Source of the DNA: Winogradskya consettensis
GTDB lineage: Bacteria; Actinomycetota; Actinomycetes; Mycobacteriales; Micromonosporaceae
NCBI RefSeq assembly: GCF_018332715.1
Contig: NZ_BOQP01000017.1
Location: 62,001 to 126,000 of the forward strand
Direction of reading: 5' to 3'
Length of the DNA: 64,000 bases
Shown here: positions 25,659 through 33,495 of the stretch, one piece after another
How the letters are laid out: each line of letters starts with the position of its first letter
How positions within the stretch are numbered: the stretch's first letter is position 1
Position numbers and translations under genes: made by a program
Notes under the pieces: model-generated
Database searches by the model: none
Told to the model about the DNA's origin: nothing
Seen by the model: the letters and a program-made list of their open reading frames with translations, nothing else

Positions 25659-25811
25659 TCACAGACAGGTTCCGTCGGAGCACGCCTCGGCGTCCCCGGA
25701 TCCCAGCACGATCAACCCACGCAACGCCGGCTCGACGACCGGGGCCGGAGCCTGCGAAGAGACCGGCGGAGATGCCACGGGCGGCGGGTCGGTAACCGGT
25801 TGCGATGTCAT
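25659..25811 (-). CDS. 50-residue peptide with a C-terminal CSDGTC motif
   Basis: ATG 25811 follows AGGAGA by a few bases, so translation is well supported. The sequence is Pro/Val/Ser-rich at the start (MTSQPVTDPPPVASPPVSSQ), then ALRGLIVLGSGDAEACSDGT and ends in Cys-Leu. The two Cys are four residues apart at the very end. No family is recognised and there is no signal sequence. It is cotranscribed with a cytoplasmic DsbA-like oxidoreductase and divergent from an HxlR gene, so it may be a redox partner, a thiol carrier or a modified peptide. That role is inference from context only. Confidence 0.6.
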   Translation of the reverse strand: MTSQPVTDPPPVASPPVSSQAPAPVVEPALRGLIVLGSGDAEACSDGTCL

Positions 25812-25888
25812 CGTGTTCTCCTGGGTTACTTCTTGTGCGTTACCCCATGATGCGTGAGCATGGAGGCGATCCGTAAGGGGGCACATCC

Positions 25889-26260
25889 GTGTCAGTCACG
25901 CACACCGAGGTAAGTAAGACCGACGGCTGCGCGATCCGGGAGGTCCTGGACCGCGTCGGCGACAAGTGGAGCGTACTCATCGTCGTGCTCCTCGGGCACC
26001 GCACGCACCGGTTCAACGAGCTGCACCGCTCGATCGAGGGCATCAGCCAGCGCATGCTGACCTTGACGCTGCGCACGCTCGAGCGCGACGGTCTGGTGAA
26101 GCGGACGGTGCACGCGAGCGTCCCACCCCGCGTCGACTACGAGCTGACGGAGCTCGGGCGCACTCTGCTCGTACCCGTGCAGGCCCTCGATGATTGGGCC
26201 CGCGCCCACCGCGACGACATCCGCACGGCCAGGGTCACCCACGACGCCCGCGTGAGTTAG
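25889..26260 (+). CDS. HxlR-family winged-helix transcriptional regulator
   Basis: 123 residues from GTG 25889. It has the standard HxlR layout: DGCAIREVLDRVGDKWSVLI near the start with the conserved Cys, RFNELHRSIEGISQRMLTLT as the recognition helix region, LRTLERDGLVKR and PPRVDYELTELGRTL in the wing. HxlR proteins sense electrophiles, oxidants or aldehydes, often through that N-terminal Cys. The divergent peptide/DsbA pair is the probable target. GTTAC occurs twice in the 77-bp spacer as a direct repeat (from about 25825), a possible half-site. Its end overlaps the convergent gene by 4 bp. Confidence 0.9.
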   Translation: MSVTHTEVSKTDGCAIREVLDRVGDKWSVLIVVLLGHRTHRFNELHRSIEGISQRMLTLTLRTLERDGLVKRTVHASVPPRVDYELTELGRTLLVPVQALDDWARAHRDDIRTARVTHDARVS

Positions 26261-26931
26261 AGCCGGAGCGGGGGGAATCCCGCGACGGCCGGGCCCCGGC
26301 CGCTCGCCCACTCGATGTAGTCCAGGATCGGGATGACGGTGTCTCCGATCAGGACGACCCGGTCCTGGACGACCGCGGTGATGCCGTGCCGGACGCCGCG
26401 CTGGGCCAGGTGCTGCGCGCAGACGACGGCGGCTGCCGGGTCGACCCAGGCGGCCGGCTCGGCGTCGAGTGCGCGGGCCAGGTCGATGCCGTGGACGGCG
26501 CCCTCGACGCACCGGGTGACCAGGAAGTCGCCGAGGCTGACGGCGCCCATCCGGACCGCGACGAGGCGGGTGTCCGGCACTCCTTCGAGGGACTGTGCCG
26601 CCGTTCGCACCGCCTTGGCGAGCTCCGCGGACCAGGAGACCGGTGAGCGGGCGTCGTCGATCGCGCGTTGTTTGACGGCGGCCGCTGCCAGCGCGGCGAC
26701 GTCGTAGTAGCCGGCGAGCTCGACGGTGCGGGCGGCGGGTTCGGGGCGGGTCACCGCGGGCACGACCGCACCGATGTTGCGGGTGACGTGGGCGACAAGT
26801 TCCAGGACGCGCCACGGGTCGAGCCGGGCCGGGAGCTCGAGCTGGGCCGGCTCCAGGGCCTCCACCCGGGCGGCGAGCAGGGAGAACTGGGCCAGCGCGG
26901 CAGTGCGGGCGACAGATGCGGACATGCGCAC
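26257..26931 (-). CDS. DinB-like / maleylpyruvate isomerase-family protein
   Basis: About 224 residues; ATG 26931 or 26925 (MSASVARTAALAQF). The first half has the four-helix DinB-like fold of the actinobacterial mycothiol-dependent group: LPARLDPWRVLELVAHVTRN, where His47-type ligand HVTRN is the first metal-binding position, and a later GAVHGIDLARALD with the second His. The C-terminal part (about 150-224) resembles the SCP2-like tail of such proteins (VVQDRVVLIGDTV). Members use mycothiol as cofactor or bind divalent metal; the reaction here is unknown. Confidence 0.75.
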   Translation of the reverse strand: MRMSASVARTAALAQFSLLAARVEALEPAQLELPARLDPWRVLELVAHVTRNIGAVVPAVTRPEPAARTVELAGYYDVAALAAAAVKQRAIDDARSPVSWSAELAKAVRTAAQSLEGVPDTRLVAVRMGAVSLGDFLVTRCVEGAVHGIDLARALDAEPAAWVDPAAAVVCAQHLAQRGVRHGITAVVQDRVVLIGDTVIPILDYIEWASGRGPAVAGFPPLRL

Positions 26932-26960
26932 ATCGTGTCATGGCCATTAGACGATAAAAT

Positions 26961-26975
26961 TGAAAACCATTACCG
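26961..26975 (+). promoter_or_regulatory. putative Zur box before the metal importer
   Basis: TGAAAACCATTACCG matches the left half of the actinobacterial Zur consensus (TGAAAATCATTTTCA) well and the right half weakly. It ends 9 bp before the start of the binding-protein gene, next to an AT-rich GATAAAAT (26953-26960) that could be the -10 region. Repression by zinc-loaded Zur is the expected control. Confidence 0.55.
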
Positions 26976-26984
26976 TTTCGCCGC

Positions 26985-27890
26985 ATGAACCGAGTACTTC
27001 CCCTGGCCCTCGCCGCCGGTCTCGCCTTCTCCATCGCGGCCTGCGGAAACTCCGACAGCAAAGCCGCCGCTGACGACAATGCCGCCCTGAAGGTCGTCGC
27101 CACCACCCCCGAGGTCGCCGACTTCGTCCGGCAGATCGGCGGTGACCGGGTCGCCGTCACCCAGATCATCAAGCCGGGCGTCGACCCGCACGACTACGAG
27201 CCCACCCCCGCCGACCTGCAGGCGATCGGCGCCGCCGAGGTCGTCGTCGAGAACGGCGTCGGCCTCGAGGAATGGCTCGACGGCACGATCGAGGCGGCCG
27301 GGTTCGACGGCACCGTCGTCGACGCGAGCAAGGGCGTCACCCTGCGTACCGACGATCCGCACATCTGGCACAGCCCGGTGAACGCCAAGATCATGGTCAC
27401 GGACATCGAGGAGGCCCTCGCCACCGCCGAACCGGCCGCAGCGGGCACGTTCGGCACCAACCTGACCGCGTACGCCACCGAGCTCGACAAGCTGGACGCC
27501 GACAACCAGGCCGCCTGGGCCAAGGTCCCGGTCGCGCAGCGCAAGCTCGTCACCAACCACGACGCGTTCGGCTACTACGTCGACCGCTACCAGCTCGACT
27601 TCGTGGGCTCGGTCATCCCGAGCCTGGACACGTCCGCCGAGCTCTCCACCGCGCAGCTCGCCGCGCTCGTCGCCAAGATCAAGCAGACCGGCACGAAGGC
27701 GATCTTCACGGAGAGCTCGCTGCCGCCCAAGACCGCCGAGGCCATCGCGGCGCAGGCCGGGGTCAAGGTCATCGGCGGCGAGGACGCGCTGTTCGGCGAC
27801 AGCCTCGGCCCGCAGGGTACGGAGCAGGGCACGTACCTCGGCGCCGAGCGCCACAACACGGCCACCATGACGGCGGCTCTGGGTGGCTGA
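26985..27890 (+). CDS. zinc/manganese-type ABC transporter solute-binding lipoprotein
   Basis: A 301-residue cluster A-I binding protein. Lipobox: LALAAGLAFSIAAC. Metal ligands expected of the family are present: His in KPGVDPHDYEPTP, His in DDPHIWHSP, His in TNHDAFGYY, and an acidic residue near the end (GGEDALFGDSLG). The typical mobile His-rich loop is absent, as in the short actinobacterial and AztC-like forms. It is the first gene of a five-gene overlapping operon and hands metal to the two permeases. Zinc is favoured over manganese by the Zur-like site. Confidence 0.92.
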   Translation: MNRVLPLALAAGLAFSIAACGNSDSKAAADDNAALKVVATTPEVADFVRQIGGDRVAVTQIIKPGVDPHDYEPTPADLQAIGAAEVVVENGVGLEEWLDGTIEAAGFDGTVVDASKGVTLRTDDPHIWHSPVNAKIMVTDIEEALATAEPAAAGTFGTNLTAYATELDKLDADNQAAWAKVPVAQRKLVTNHDAFGYYVDRYQLDFVGSVIPSLDTSAELSTAQLAALVAKIKQTGTKAIFTESSLPPKTAEAIAAQAGVKVIGGEDALFGDSLGPQGTEQGTYLGAERHNTATMTAALGG

Positions 27891-28686
27891 GCCTCCGTCG
27901 GCGGGGCCCGTACCCGCTCAGCGGCACGCGTCGCAGCCCGCGGCGCTGCGAATCGAGGCGGCCGGATTCGGTTACCGCGGCACCACCGTCCTGCGTGACG
28001 TGGAGCTGACCGTCGGCGAGGGGCAGACCCTCGCGCTGGTCGGGCCGAACGGCGCCGGCAAGTCCACCCTGATCAAGTCGGTGACCGGGCTGGCCGACCT
28101 GGTCACCGGCTCGGTCACCGTGCTCGGCCGGGCACTGCCGAAGGCGCGCGGGCTCGCGGCGTACGTCCCGCAGGCCGAAACACTCGACCCGGACTTCCCG
28201 GTCAGCGCCGCCGACGTCGTACTCATGGGCCGCTACCGCCGCATCGGCTGGTGGCGGCCCACCGGCCGGGCCGACCGGGACGCGGCCCTCGCCGCCCTGG
28301 ACCGCGTCGGGCTCGCCGACCGGGCGAGGACCCGTTTCGGGCTGCTCTCCGGCGGCCAGCGCCAGCGCGTCCTGGTCGCCAGGGCGATCGCCGCGGAGGC
28401 CCGGCTGCTGCTGCTCGACGAGCCGCTCAACGGGGTGGACGCCACCAGCCAGGAACGCATCCTGAGTGCGCTGGGCGAACTCACCGCCACGGGCACGGCG
28501 GTCGTCATCAGTACGCACGACCTCGCCGTCGCCGCCCGGATCGCCGACCAGGTGTGCGTGCTCAACGGGCGGCAGTGGGCGGCGGGGGCACCGCGCGAGG
28601 TGCTCACACCGGAGGTGCTGCGGGAGGCGTACGGCAACCACGCCGTCGATCTTCCGGACGGCCGCACGATGCTGGTGGAGACCTGA
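27883..28686 (+). CDS. metal ABC transporter ATP-binding protein
   Basis: 267 residues from GTG 27883, overlapping the binding-protein gene by 8 bp. Walker A is LVGPNGAGKSTLIKSV, Q-loop region AAYVPQAETLD, signature LLSGGQRQRVLVARA, Walker B RLLLLDEPLNGVD and the switch His in VISTHDLAVAAR. The length and the MGRYRRIGWW insertion are those of ZnuC/MntB-like ATPases. It energises import through the two downstream permeases, whose first start codon it touches by one base (TGATG). Confidence 0.93.
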   Translation: MAEPPSAGPVPAQRHASQPAALRIEAAGFGYRGTTVLRDVELTVGEGQTLALVGPNGAGKSTLIKSVTGLADLVTGSVTVLGRALPKARGLAAYVPQAETLDPDFPVSAADVVLMGRYRRIGWWRPTGRADRDAALAALDRVGLADRARTRFGLLSGGQRQRVLVARAIAAEARLLLLDEPLNGVDATSQERILSALGELTATGTAVVISTHDLAVAARIADQVCVLNGRQWAAGAPREVLTPEVLREAYGNHAVDLPDGRTMLVET

Positions 28687-29516
28687 TGCTCGAAGCCCCG
28701 TTCATGCTCCGCGCGCTGGCCGAACTGACCCTGCTCGCCCTGATCTGCGGCCCGGTCAGCGTCTTCGTCTTCGCGCGGCGGCTGTCCTTCGTCGCGGACG
28801 CGCTCACCCACACCGTCTTCCCCGGCGTGGTCGCCGGTTTCCTCGTGTCCGGCGCCGACGGTGTCTTCGGGGGCGCGCTCGTCGCCGGCCTGGTCACCGC
28901 CGTCGTCCTGACGCTACTCACCCGGGGTGGGCTGCTCTCCGACGACGCCGCGACCGCCGTCGTGCTGACCGCCCTGTTCTCCGTGGGCGTCGCGCTGGTG
29001 TCGAGGCGGTCGTCGTACACCTCGGATCTGACCGCGTTTCTGTTCGGGCGCCTGCTGACCGTCACGCCGGGTCAGCTCGTGGAGACCGCCGTGCTCGCCG
29101 TGCTCACCCTGACGCTGGTCGCGATCGGCGCGCGGGCCTGGGTGTTCCGCGCGTTCGACGTGGGCGGTGCCGCGGCGGCCGGATACCGGATCGCCCGGCT
29201 GGACCTGGCCCTCAACCTGGTGGTCGCGCTGGTCGTCGTCGCCGCGGTCCGGGCGGTCGGGACGATCCTCGTGGTCGCCCTGCTCATCGTCCCGGCGGCG
29301 GCCGCCCGGATGCTCACCGACCGGCTGATCGCGATGGCGGCGGCGGGGACCGTGCTCACCCTGCTCTGCGGGTACGCGGGCCTGTGGCTGAGCTGGACGG
29401 CGTCGGTGGACCACGGCGTGCGGCTCACGTCGGCCACCGCGGTGGTGCTGGCGCTCGTGCTCGCGTACGTGCTGCTGCTCCCCGTCGGTCTGCTCCGGCG
29501 ACGGCGGCCGGCATGA
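28686..29516 (+). CDS. metal ABC transporter permease 1 (ZnuB/MntC-like)
   Basis: 276 residues with about eight membrane helices. The family motif RLSFVADALTHTVFPGVVAG after the first helix and GTILVVALLIVPAAAARML near helix 6 are the conserved ABC-3 blocks. It overlaps the ATPase stop by one base and the next permease by ATGA, so all subunits are made from one message. It differs enough from permease 2 that the pair probably forms a heterodimer rather than being a recent duplicate. Confidence 0.92.
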   Translation: MLEAPFMLRALAELTLLALICGPVSVFVFARRLSFVADALTHTVFPGVVAGFLVSGADGVFGGALVAGLVTAVVLTLLTRGGLLSDDAATAVVLTALFSVGVALVSRRSSYTSDLTAFLFGRLLTVTPGQLVETAVLAVLTLTLVAIGARAWVFRAFDVGGAAAAGYRIARLDLALNLVVALVVVAAVRAVGTILVVALLIVPAAAARMLTDRLIAMAAAGTVLTLLCGYAGLWLSWTASVDHGVRLTSATAVVLALVLAYVLLLPVGLLRRRRPA

Positions 29517-30361
29517 CCTACGCGTACGCCGAAGCCGTCCTCGCCGGAGCCCTGGCCGGCCTGATCGGGGTGCAGGTCGTGCTGCGCCGCCTCTCCTACT
29601 TCACGATGGCGCTCACCCACGCCACGTTCCCGGGCGTCGTCGCGGCGGCCATCCTCGGCGTGAGCATCACGCTCGGCGGTGCGCTGGCCGGCGTACTCGT
29701 CGCCTGCGGGGTGGCAGCGCTCACCCGCCGCCGCGGCCAGGACGCCGCGGCCGCGACCGGAGTGATCGTCGCCGCGGGTTTCGCCATCGGCGTGGGCCTG
29801 GTCGCCCTCCAGGACGGCTTCAGCCGCGAACTCTCGTCGTTCCTGGTCGGCAGCATCGTCACCACCGGCCGCCAGGACGTCGTGACCACGGCGATCGTGC
29901 TGGTCCTGGTCGCGGGCGTGCTGTCCTTCTTCGGGCGGGGACTTTTGTTCACCGGCTTCGACGCGGCCGGCGCCCGGTCAGCGGGCTACCGTCCGGCCCT
30001 CTACGACCTGCTCCTGCTCATCACGATAGAACTGGTCATCGTCACGATCGTCCCGGCCGTCGGCACGATCCTGGCACTCGCCCTCATCGTCGCCCCGGCC
30101 GCCGCCGCCCGGCTCTGGTCCACCCGCCTCCCGGTGGTCACCGGTCTCGCGGTGACCCTGGGCATGCTCAGCGGCCTGCTCGGCCTCCTGCTCTCCGGCC
30201 TGCTCGACATCGCCGCCGGCGCGGCCATCACCCTGGTCGCGGCCGCCTTCCTCGTAACATCGCTCACCCTCCGGAGAGCCTCCCTCACCTTCCCCCTCGC
30301 CTTCCGGAGAGCCTCGCTCACGGCCCGGAGAACCTCGCTCACGGCCCGGAGGACCTCGTGA
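29513..30361 (+). CDS. metal ABC transporter permease 2 with repetitive C-terminal tail
   Basis: 282 residues with the same ABC-3 fold: VLRRLSYFTMALTHATFPGV near the start and ILALALIVAPAAAARLWSTR in the second half. After the last helix (about residue 250) comes a basic tail unlike other family members, built of RRASLT or RRTSLT units. It is encoded by tandem DNA repeats that also create the stop codon and the start of the next gene (GTGA overlap). The tail probably lies in the cytoplasm; any role is unknown. Confidence 0.9.
   Translation: MTYAYAEAVLAGALAGLIGVQVVLRRLSYFTMALTHATFPGVVAAAILGVSITLGGALAGVLVACGVAALTRRRGQDAAAATGVIVAAGFAIGVGLVALQDGFSRELSSFLVGSIVTTGRQDVVTTAIVLVLVAGVLSFFGRGLLFTGFDAAGARSAGYRPALYDLLLLITIELVIVTIVPAVGTILALALIVAPAAAARLWSTRLPVVTGLAVTLGMLSGLLGLLLSGLLDIAAGAAITLVAAAFLVTSLTLRRASLTFPLAFRRASLTARRTSLTARRTS
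30269..30361 (+). repeat. imperfect tandem repeats of about 21 bp at the permease 3' end
   Basis: Four units begin CCGGAGAGCCTCCCTCACC, CCGGAGAGCCTCGCTCACGG, CCGGAGAACCTCGCTCACGG and CCGGAGGACCTCGTG; a 15-bp interruption separates the first two. They encode the RRASLT/RRTSLT tail. The last unit differs at its end and supplies the GTGA stop/start. Confidence 0.8.
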
Positions 30362-30645
30362 TTCCCCGAGCGGTCATGGCGCTGCAAGCGATGGGCTACG
30401 AACACCGCCTCAACATCCTCATCGCGCTCCGCGACGGCGAGTCCACCCCGGACGACCTCTCCCGGCGCCTCGACGTCGACACCACAGTGATCGGTCACCA
30501 CATCCGCTACCTACGCGACGCAGCCCTGGTCAGCCGCCGCCGCGACGGCCGCAACGTCTACTACCGCCTCCGCGACCCCACCGTCGACCGCCTCATCGCC
30601 GAGGTCCTCCACTACGCCTCCCAGCCACCCCGGCCACTGCCCTGA
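30358..30645 (+). CDS. ArsR-family winged-helix regulator
   Basis: 95 residues from GTG 30358, overlapping the permease stop. The helix-turn-helix reads LSRRLDVDTTVIGHHIRYLR and the wing VSRRRDGRNVYYRLRD. In the last helix, DPTVDRLIAEVLHYA partly matches the alpha-5 zinc site of SmtB/CzrA (Asp, then His) but lacks the C-terminal His/Glu ligand, and there is no Cys at all, so metal sensing by the known alpha-3 site is excluded and alpha-5 sensing is doubtful. As the last gene of the metal importer operon it may be a local metal-dependent regulator. Confidence 0.85.
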   Translation: MIPRAVMALQAMGYEHRLNILIALRDGESTPDDLSRRLDVDTTVIGHHIRYLRDAALVSRRRDGRNVYYRLRDPTVDRLIAEVLHYASQPPRPLP

Positions 30646-31260
30646 ACCCCCTTTCCAGCAAGAGGAGGACGGGTTCGGCGACGATCACCGGACATGCCCA
30701 CGGCCCGGCGTGGATTCGCCCCCGATTACCGGAAATAACCACACGGAACAGGATCGATGTTTCCGCGGCCCGGCGCTGGTTCGGCCGCGGCTATCGGAGG
30801 TGGTCGGGAGCGTTCCCCATTGGCCGGCGTGCCGACTTCCGCGCGCCGCTGTGGGGGCCCGCAGCAGCTCGACCGGCGCCTTGGGTGGCGCCTACGCTAC
30901 GCATTGTGAGGCTGGAAAATTCAAACTATTTCATAGGGGAATACGATGTTGTGAGTTTGACAGCCACCGCCGCATGACATTGCGTTGCACCGCAGATCGG
31001 CGCAACATTCCGTCTCACTCGGGAATACCATTTCGACAGCATCACCCATGCTCGATTGTGCTCACGCCTGGTTAACAACGCGGCGTGATCGTTGCCGATC
31101 GGGGCCGGGCCGGGCGGCAAACCCGGGGGACCCCGCACGCGGGCCAGCCGCCCCCGCCCGTGCCAGGCCGAGCGACCCTCCCGGGCCGAGGAAACCTACC
31201 GGGCGGGGGGAACCCGGTTTGGGCGGTCCGGGCTGGTGAAATGCGGGTCGGCGGAGTTTG
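30646..31260. other. long intergenic region, no gene recognised
   Basis: About 615 bp between the importer operon and the minus-strand gene at 31261. Frames crossing it have no ribosome site and unnatural composition. It holds an AT-rich patch at about 30905-31060 of the kind that carries promoters, and near 31198-31218 an inverted repeat ACCGGG/CCCGGT that could terminate the minus-strand gene. Nothing else is seen. Confidence 0.5.
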
Positions 31261-31845
31261 TCAGCCGATGCGGCCGTTGGCGTAGACGCAGCGGAAGCCG
31301 AGGTGTTCGGCGAGGGCGGCCCAGCGGGTGGAGCGGACGAGGCGTTCGACGCTGTCGATGCGGCCGCCGTTGACCAGGGCGTTGAGGACGACGGTTTCGA
31401 AGGCGGCGGATTCGACCCAGTCGATTGCCTTGGTGAAGCCGCAGAGCATTGCGGCTTTCGTTTCGTGGAGGAATTCCTGCAGGACCCGGTCGGAGGCTCG
31501 CAGGACCGAGCAGCTGCCGAAGTAGAGTGTGCGCCCGGCGCAGCGGCCGGACATCCACGCGCCGATCTCATCGAGCTCGACGGTGGTCTTGGCGGTGAGG
31601 CAGAGCTGGGACGGCTGGCCGTGCAGGGCGAAGAAGCCGACCTTGTAGTCCTTGTACTTCTGGGACAGCCACGTGTCGAGGTAGTAGTGAAGCTCCTCGA
31701 TCGTGGCCGTGTCGCGGTGGATGAACCTGATGCTGCCGAGCCGTTCCAGCAGCTCGAGGGTGGGCAGGACGGAACCGCGCTCCGTGAGGTCGTCCTCCCA
31801 TTGTCCCTCCACGCAGAACACGCCCCCCGGCTTACGCACTACCAC
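31261..31845 (-). CDS. uncharacterised protein with possible caspase-like His-Cys dyad (DUF6642-like)
   Basis: A 194-residue soluble protein from ATG or GTG near 31845. The order of elements is strand, helix, then YKVGFFALHGQPSQLCL, a helix (VELDEIGAWMSG), RTLYFGSCSVLRASDRVLQE and KAAMLCGFTKAIDWVESAAF. A His-Gly after a hydrophobic strand and a Gly-Ser-Cys at the end of the next strand are the catalytic pattern of clan CD peptidases (caspases, CHAT, gingipain). I think it resembles a family annotated DUF6642. Peptidase activity is an inference from the two motifs alone. It stands alone, upstream of a TetR unit. Confidence 0.65.
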   Translation of the reverse strand: MVVRKPGGVFCVEGQWEDDLTERGSVLPTLELLERLGSIRFIHRDTATIEELHYYLDTWLSQKYKDYKVGFFALHGQPSQLCLTAKTTVELDEIGAWMSGRCAGRTLYFGSCSVLRASDRVLQEFLHETKAAMLCGFTKAIDWVESAAFETVVLNALVNGGRIDSVERLVRSTRWAALAEHLGFRCVYANGRIG

Positions 31846-31922
31846 TCCCGACCTGGATCCTCACCGACGCTGGTTCCTTGACCATAGACGCCCAGGCGGG
31901 GCACGGCCGGGCGGCAGGCGCC

Positions 31923-32549
31923 CTAGGACCTCAGGTGGGCCAGGGGTACGACGAGGCGGTCGACGATCCCGGGCGGCCAGGGGAAGGCCCGGCTCACCGC
32001 GCGCTGGTGGGCCAGGCCGTGCAGGCCGAGCCACAGCGCGACCGCGTCGGCGAGCGGGTCGTCGCTGGTGGAGCGGCCGGCGGTGACGCAGTCCTGCAGG
32101 GCTCCGGCGATCACCCGCAGCGCCCCCTGGCCCAGCTCCGCGGCGGCGTCCGACGTCATCGCCTCCGCTGCCACGGCGTCGGGGGCGCTCCACAGGCCGC
32201 CGAACATGACCCGGTAACGCTGGGGGCGGCTCCGGGCGTACTCGAGATAGGCGTCACAGACCGCTCGCAGCCGGACCACCGGGTCCTGATCCGCGGCGGC
32301 GTCGCGCAGGCGCTGCTCGAACTCGGCGAACGCCTCCCCCACCAGGGCGACCAGGATGGCCTGCCGGTCGGCGAAGTGCCGGTAGATCGAGGGCGCGGCG
32401 ATGCCGATCTGCCGCGCGACGGCCCGCAGCGTCACCGCCTGCTCGTCGCCGGTCTCGTCGAGGATCGCCGCCGCCGCGGCCACGATGTCGGCCCGTAGGC
32501 GCGAGCCTTCCCCACGGGGGTTCCGGCTGCGGGATTCTGTCGCGGTCAC
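31923..32549 (-). CDS. TetR/AcrR family regulator, downstream of the diiron oxygenase
   Basis: 208 residues from GTG 32549 (VTATESRSRNPRGEG), 10 bp after the oxygenase stop; a frame extending into the oxygenase gene is rejected. The DNA-binding part reads AVTLRAVARQIGIAAPSIYR, followed by HFADRQAILVALVGEAF. The C-terminal domain is of the TetR_C_13/WHG type (FGGLWSAPDAVAAEAM, then VALWLGLHGLAHQR). It is probably cotranscribed with the AurF-like gene. Two TetR genes thus bracket this one enzyme. Confidence 0.88.
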   Translation of the reverse strand: MTATESRSRNPRGEGSRLRADIVAAAAAILDETGDEQAVTLRAVARQIGIAAPSIYRHFADRQAILVALVGEAFAEFEQRLRDAAADQDPVVRLRAVCDAYLEYARSRPQRYRVMFGGLWSAPDAVAAEAMTSDAAAELGQGALRVIAGALQDCVTAGRSTSDDPLADAVALWLGLHGLAHQRAVSRAFPWPPGIVDRLVVPLAHLRS

Positions 32550-32559
32550 GGCCAAGACA

Positions 32560-33444
32560 TTACTGGTCGCCGAGCAGGCCGGACCGCCGCCACAGCACGA
32601 GACCGGGGCCACCGATCAGATCCAGTTCCCGCAGGTACGCGACGACTTTCGCGCCCGCCCACCGCAGTGTCTCCCGGTGACGGGGATTCGACCGGGCGGC
32701 CCGCGCGCCGGTCTGCGGGTCGATGCCGACCGACGCGTACACGCCGGGTGCAATCAGGCGGCGGCCGGTCAGGTAGGCGGCGCGCGCGATGATCAGGCGG
32801 TCGTAGTCGAGCCGGCGGCGCCCGGCCGCGCGGACCTGGCGGGCGAGTTCCTCGCGGGCGTACCGGACGTGCCGGGCCTCCTCGATCACGTGGATCCGGG
32901 AGACCATCCGGACCAGGGGCTGCACGGATTCGTCGGCGGCGGCCTCGCGCTGCAGGGCGTCGAGGATCTCCTCGGCGATGAGGATGGCCGCGTACATGCG
33001 GGGGCCGGTGGCGGTCGCCGCGATGAACGTGCCGAGCCGCTGGTCGAACGGCCCGACCCGGTAGACGGGGCAGTCCAGCTTCGCGATCATGCGGCCGAAC
33101 ATCACCGAGTGCCGGCACTCGTCGGCGACCTCGGTGAGCGCGTACTGGGCGTGGGCCGTGGTCGGGTCCTGTTTGTAGTACTCCCGGATCAGCAGCTGCA
33201 TGAGGATCGTCTCGAACCAGACGCCCAGCGCGGCGATGCTCGCGACCTCGTGTTTCGTCAACGTCAGCCGCTGGTCAGGGGTGAGGCTCCCCCACAACGG
33301 TGTGCCGTAGAGCGACGAGCGGTGCTGCGGCACGAACCATCGGCCGGGCACCAGCGGCGCTTCCCAGTCGATCTCCACGTCGGGGTCGTAGGAGTGCGCA
33401 GCCGACGACTGCAGGAGACGGGCAGCTGTCTGCGATCGGTCCAC
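32560..33444 (-). CDS. AurF-like diiron oxygenase / ferritin-like protein
   Basis: 294 residues from GTG 33444. It is mostly helical with carboxylate and His iron ligands arranged as in the AurF (p-aminobenzoate N-oxygenase) family: LTLTKHEVASIAAL (Glu), ALTEVADECRHSVMFGR (Glu and ExxxH), IAEEILDALQ (Glu), and RIHVIEEARHVRYAREEL (EEARH plus following His/Glu). AurF proteins oxidise aromatic amines or hydroxylate lipids and macrolides with O2. No biosynthetic gene cluster is visible, so a fatty-acid or housekeeping substrate is as likely as an amine. It is divergent from a TetR gene with a short palindrome in between. Confidence 0.85.
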   Translation of the reverse strand: MDRSQTAARLLQSSAAHSYDPDVEIDWEAPLVPGRWFVPQHRSSLYGTPLWGSLTPDQRLTLTKHEVASIAALGVWFETILMQLLIREYYKQDPTTAHAQYALTEVADECRHSVMFGRMIAKLDCPVYRVGPFDQRLGTFIAATATGPRMYAAILIAEEILDALQREAAADESVQPLVRMVSRIHVIEEARHVRYAREELARQVRAAGRRRLDYDRLIIARAAYLTGRRLIAPGVYASVGIDPQTGARAARSNPRHRETLRWAGAKVVAYLRELDLIGGPGLVLWRRSGLLGDQ

Positions 33445-33464
33445 TCAACACCGCCAGGGTTGAC

Positions 33465-33479
33465 GTTACGACAGGTAAC
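33465..33479. promoter_or_regulatory. short palindrome between the divergent oxygenase and TetR genes
   Basis: GTTAC, GACAG spacer, GTAAC: perfect 5-bp arms in a 51-bp divergent promoter region, 16 bp before the TetR start. It is a plausible operator for that TetR. Confidence 0.5.
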
Positions 33480-33495
33480 AGATACTGCTAGTAGC

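Noticed and set aside
30710..31075. 121-codon plus-strand frame in the 30.6-31.3 kb gap
   Set aside because: No ribosome site and composition unlike neighbouring genes; no recognisable motif.
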